Origin: Streptomyces sp. NBC_01317
GTDB lineage: Bacteria > Actinomycetota > Actinomycetes > Streptomycetales > Streptomycetaceae
Assembly (NCBI RefSeq): GCF_035961655.1
Contig: NZ_CP108393.1
Coordinates: forward strand, 1,984,001-2,048,000
Length of the DNA: 64,000 nt
Reading direction: 5' to 3'
Part shown: piece by piece, positions 61,273 through 64,000 of the stretch
Layout of the letters: each line of letters begins with the position of its first letter
Position numbering within the stretch: position 1 is the stretch's first letter
Translations under genes and position numbers: made by a program
Notes under the pieces: generated by a model
The model's database searches: none
The model's input: the letters and a program-made list of their open reading frames with translations, nothing else
Told to the model about the DNA's origin: nothing

Positions 61273-61294
61273 CCCTGCCCGCACCGGGGCAGGG
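61273..61294 (+). terminator. Hairpin after the second hxlR gene
   Basis: CCCTGCCC and GGGCAGGG around six bases, 24 bases after the stop codon. Confidence 0.5.
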
Positions 61295-61361
61295 AAGGCC
61301 AGCTCCGAACACCTCAGGAACACTGCCTGGTGTCAAAGGTGAAGCCGCCCCAACATCTTTT

Positions 61362-62486
61362 TCAGACCAGCGGGGTCGGCTGCGCCTGGAGGAACTGCGT
61401 CTCGTACAGCCGCAGTTCCGACCGCGCCGCCCGCCAGACGCTCATCGCTTGCCTCACATCGGTGTAGACACAGCAGCTCTCTCCTTCGTCGCCCTCGTCG
61501 CTGATCGCCCACCATCCGTTCGTGACGTTCCACAGCGTGCGGACATCGCCGCCCGGCAGCTCGAACCCGTGGCGCGTCAGCGTCACCCACACCCCCCAGC
61601 CCTCGATGCTGCAGCTCTCGCGATGATCGCGCCCCCAGGACCTCACCTCCTCGGGACAGTGCCCGCGAGCGGTGGCGACCTCCGCGGCGATCCAGGCGGG
61701 GACCGGAGTCTCCGACGCGCCGATCAGCTCCCCCGCCCTCCTGGCAGCCGCGGTCGGCCGCGTCGTGTGGGCGGAGATCGCAGCCGGGACCGAGGTGAAG
61801 CCCGCAAACCTGAGTTCGCGGGCCCGTTCGGCCGTGATCCCCGCTGAGCCGAGAACCTCGGCCTCCGACGCCCGCCAGGCGTTCAGCGGCTCCGCGTCAC
61901 GGTCCGCGCGGGGAGGCCTCTGCCCGCAGTCGTCCGTCGTGTCGACAGGCCAGCCCTGCCGACGCCCGCGCTCCGGCGACCGGGAGATCAAGCACGAGGC
62001 GTCGGCGGCGGTCCTGACAGCCATCACCGGAAGGAGTCGCCGCAGGGCCACCGGGCTCCACGGGGTTCCCGCCAGGATGCCGGCGGCGCCCGGACCGGCT
62101 CCGACACTGGCATAGGCGGAGGCCGAGTACAGGTACTCCTCGCGCATTCTGCGGATCAGACCCAGGCGGTCGGCCGTGGCCGGCAGCACGTACTGGGTTC
62201 CGTGTCCGGCAAACCCGTACCGCCGCACGACAACGCGTGTCTGTCGCTCGTCCAGGAACACCTCGGCGTAGTCCGCCCATCCGGGGTACTCGGTCGGTAC
62301 GTGCTCGTGGCCGAGCTGGTCCTCCCACGTGAACTCCACGGAGCAAGCGTCCTCGGGCGAGGGCGCCAGCGGAATGTCACTGTGATATCTGGTGCCCAGC
62401 AGCAAGAAGGCCTCCCGCCGGAGCGCGTCGGCCGGGTCCGCGTCACTGGAGTGAGCAACGGTGTACGAAGCGGGGGGCGGCCCCAT
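61362..62486 (-). CDS. Hypothetical protein
   Basis: 374 residues. N-terminal part LLLGTRYHSDIPLAPSPEDA, then YAEVFLDERQTRVVVRRYGF and middle ELRFAGFTSVPAAISAHTTR. The C-terminal part WGVWVTLTRHGFELPGGDVR, then TLWNVTNGWWAISDEGDEGE is beta-rich. No recognised domain, signal peptide or membrane helix. Good codon bias supports a real gene. Confidence 0.65.
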   Translation of the reverse strand: MGPPPASYTVAHSSDADPADALRREAFLLLGTRYHSDIPLAPSPEDACSVEFTWEDQLGHEHVPTEYPGWADYAEVFLDERQTRVVVRRYGFAGHGTQYVLPATADRLGLIRRMREEYLYSASAYASVGAGPGAAGILAGTPWSPVALRRLLPVMAVRTAADASCLISRSPERGRRQGWPVDTTDDCGQRPPRADRDAEPLNAWRASEAEVLGSAGITAERARELRFAGFTSVPAAISAHTTRPTAAARRAGELIGASETPVPAWIAAEVATARGHCPEEVRSWGRDHRESCSIEGWGVWVTLTRHGFELPGGDVRTLWNVTNGWWAISDEGDEGESCCVYTDVRQAMSVWRAARSELRLYETQFLQAQPTPLV

Positions 62487-62952
62487 TTCGCGCGGTCCGC
62501 CGAATCCGTTCCAGAAGAAACGGCTGGGTCACGCACCTTGGGTCCGCGGCTCGACGAAATGCGGGAGTAGCACGGGGTCCAGCCGAGTACGGCAGGCCAC
62601 CGTGCTACCCCACGACAACCTGTGCCAGGCGGGATCGTCAACGCGGGGCAGGCGGACACGGCACTCCAACAGAGCCGCCGCCCCGAGATCGGCATCAGTC
62701 AAGATCCGGACCAATCCTCGCTGGTGCGCCGCAGCAAGGCCCCCTGGTGAGGCAGAATTCCAAGCGATCTCGCGTCGCAGACCATTGCTTCACATGTCCC
62801 GACCAGCACTCCAATGCACCTGACACCCCATCAGAACGAGCGTCACATGAGCGTCAAGATGCCGCTGAGAACGTCATTTCAGCGTCAAGACATCGCCCTT
62901 CACGCACATGGGGCACATGGGGCACATCATGCGCACCGGCCAAAGCCGCAGG
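62487..62952. other. Gene-poor region with low-complexity repeats
   Basis: A 61-codon minus-strand frame at 62529-62714 (RLPRVDDPAWHRLSWGSTVA) may be a fragment. Around 62905-62935 CACATGGGG-like units repeat. No clear gene. Confidence 0.4.
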
Positions 62953-63024
62953 TCAGCGGCCCTTTACGGCAGGTTCGAGGATCGCCACGCACTCCACGTG
63001 GTGCGTCATCGAAATGATGTCGGC
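62953..63024 (-). pseudogene. 3' fragment of an RNA m5U methyltransferase gene (TrmA/RlmD family)
   Basis: A frame without start reads ADIISMTHHVECVAILEPAV, then KGR and TGA. MTHHVECV is the conserved end of class I RNA m5U methyltransferases, where the Glu is the catalytic base. Only about the last 23 codons are present. Such gene ends are often left by elements that integrate at the 3' end of a gene. Confidence 0.5.
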
Positions 63025-63387
63025 CTGAGCACGTGATGGAAAAGCCCAGGTCAGAGATCATTTCTCAGCTCGCCGTCCTGCGTGTGGCGGCCTGGAGCGT
63101 CAAACAGGCGTCGTGGCCAGCAGCCGGTGAACAGGCCGCCGAAGCCATGTCACCCATCGGGTCCACCCCCAACCGGCTCCGGAGGCCAGCTCACCTGTCA
63201 CGCCCCGCACCATCTTTCCGACCGACATCATGGGCCAGGCCCGCCGGCCGACAACACCCCGCACCCGGGCGGAGGAACTCCTCGGTCTCGGACGCCAACG
63301 ACTTCGCGCTGCACCGGGAGAACCCCATCACCGCCCCGGCCAATGTCTCCACCGAACCCGGAACGGTTCACTCTCAACTGCCCCTGC
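63025..63387. other. Gene-free interval
   Basis: No convincing gene on either strand; probably debris between the RNA methyltransferase scrap and the jetD-like gene. Confidence 0.4.
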
Positions 63388-64000
63388 TCAGCCGGACGGT
63401 CTAGATCCTCGCGTGAGATCGGACAACAGCAGCTCCAGCTCCCTCTCCTCCTCGACACGAACACCCAGTTCGGCGACGGCCATAGCGAGTGCGGGCTCCC
63501 AGGGGGTCTCCGTCGGGGTGCTGACGAACGGTGACAACGCAGGTTGGGCACGGCGGCGCGGTAGTTCGCGGCCGTGTAGCGCCAGGGCAGCCAGGGGACG
63601 CGGCGGCGAAGGACGCCGGCGATCCGGAGCCCTCTCCCGTCGAAGTCCCCGTGGTAGTGCAGGGTCGCTCCGTGGTCGTGCAACCCCGGAGCAGTGTGAG
63701 GGCGGCGGCGGAAGGCTGGCCTTGGAGGCAGACCGGGGGCAGGCGGGCAGGGCCGAGCATGTCGGCCGCCGCCGCGAGAACGGTCGGGTTCTCGCAGATC
63801 CGCACCACGGGATCGGCGACGGCCGGAGGTCTGCGGGTGAGCTGGCGAAGGGTGAGCCCACAGGGTTCGCCGTCTTCGGCCAGGCAGTCCAGGGCCGGGG
63901 TGCCGCGCAGGTTCAGGGCCAGGACGGTCGAGGACAGCTCGTCCCGCAACAGCCCCACCGAGGCCCAGGCCTCACGTCGCCATTCGGCGCCCTGACCATC
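63388..64000 (-). pseudogene. Frameshifted jetD-like gene (Wadjet type II, TIGR02679/DUF2399), partial
   Basis: Open to the right window edge. From the right: EAWASVGLLRDELSSTVLAL, LTLRQLTRRPPA, VRICENPTVLAAAADMLGPA and VCLQGQPSAAALTLLRG in one frame. After a one-base loss in a G4 run at 63684-63687 the next frame gives HDHGATLHYHGDFDGRGLRI, then VPWLPWRYTAANYRAAVPNL. After a second loss near 63538 a third frame gives SPFVSTPTETPWEPALAMAV to the stop at 63388. Together this is the C-terminal Toprim-like DUF2399 half of JetD, the nuclease subunit of Wadjet. The matching jetA-jetC genes should lie to the right on the same strand. Confidence 0.75.

Noticed and set aside
62814..63017. 67-codon frame with HGAHGAHHAH
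   Set aside because: Produced by the CACATGGGG-like repeats and overlapped by the RNA methyltransferase scrap on the other strand.

Overview
The window is high-GC DNA from an actinobacterium, almost certainly a Streptomyces or close relative. The evidence is strong third-position GC bias, many divergent TetR/MerR/HxlR/LysR regulators beside the enzymes they control, an LAxTG-type cell-wall sorting signal, a stressosome operon, an nSTAND-WD40 protein, a DUF574 methyltransferase and a cyclodipeptide synthase. No tRNA, rRNA or CRISPR array is visible.

Layout. 1-1079 is the tail of a molybdenum hydroxylase. 1.2-12.5 kb is a leftward phosphate-transport cluster: pstC, pstA, a membrane-anchored PstS, and a large anchored PstS-like protein; then a hairpin, a soluble PstS-like protein, an LASTG-anchored Ig-like protein, a sortase-fold protein lacking its catalytic residues, and finally pstB. 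12.5-35 kb is an accessory region of small regulator-enzyme modules: map/XRE; DinB-TetR-LysR-SDR; TetR-hydrolase; MerR-epimerase; TetR with SDR and SnoaL-like genes; MerR-OYE; plus a Vat-like acetyltransferase, SGNH hydrolase, beta-lactamase-like hydrolase, glycosyltransferase and nucleotidyltransferase. Many modules carry clear palindromic operators. 35.2-39.0 kb is an XRE-nSTAND-WD40 protein with 14 repeats, divergent from a probable lipoprotein and an I36-like secreted protein. 40.8-45.1 kb is a tightly overlapping rsbR-rsbS-rsbT-(ATPase/PP2C)-SpoIIE operon. 45.6-48.5 kb holds a ChW-repeat secreted protein and a MarR-MFS pair.

48.6-54.1 kb is a mobile-looking zone. It has three regulator and integrase fragments, then a compact operon of methyltransferase, cyclodipeptide synthase and cytochrome P450, likely making a modified diketopiperazine, then an IS5-family insertion sequence with a probable -1 frameshift. 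54.8-57.8 kb has an unusual prephenate dehydratase, an acyl-CoA-dehydrogenase-like protein, a PaaI thioesterase and an HxlR regulator. 57.8-61.2 kb contains a broken FAD monooxygenase, a GNAT protein and an MFS exporter with HxlR. The right end (61.4-64 kb) has a hypothetical gene, gene-poor DNA with the 3' scrap of an RNA m5U methyltransferase, and a frameshifted jetD-like gene (Wadjet type II, TIGR02679/DUF2399) running off the window.

Functional calls rest on motifs read by eye and family knowledge. No database search was possible. Start codons were chosen from Shine-Dalgarno spacing and family length where stated.
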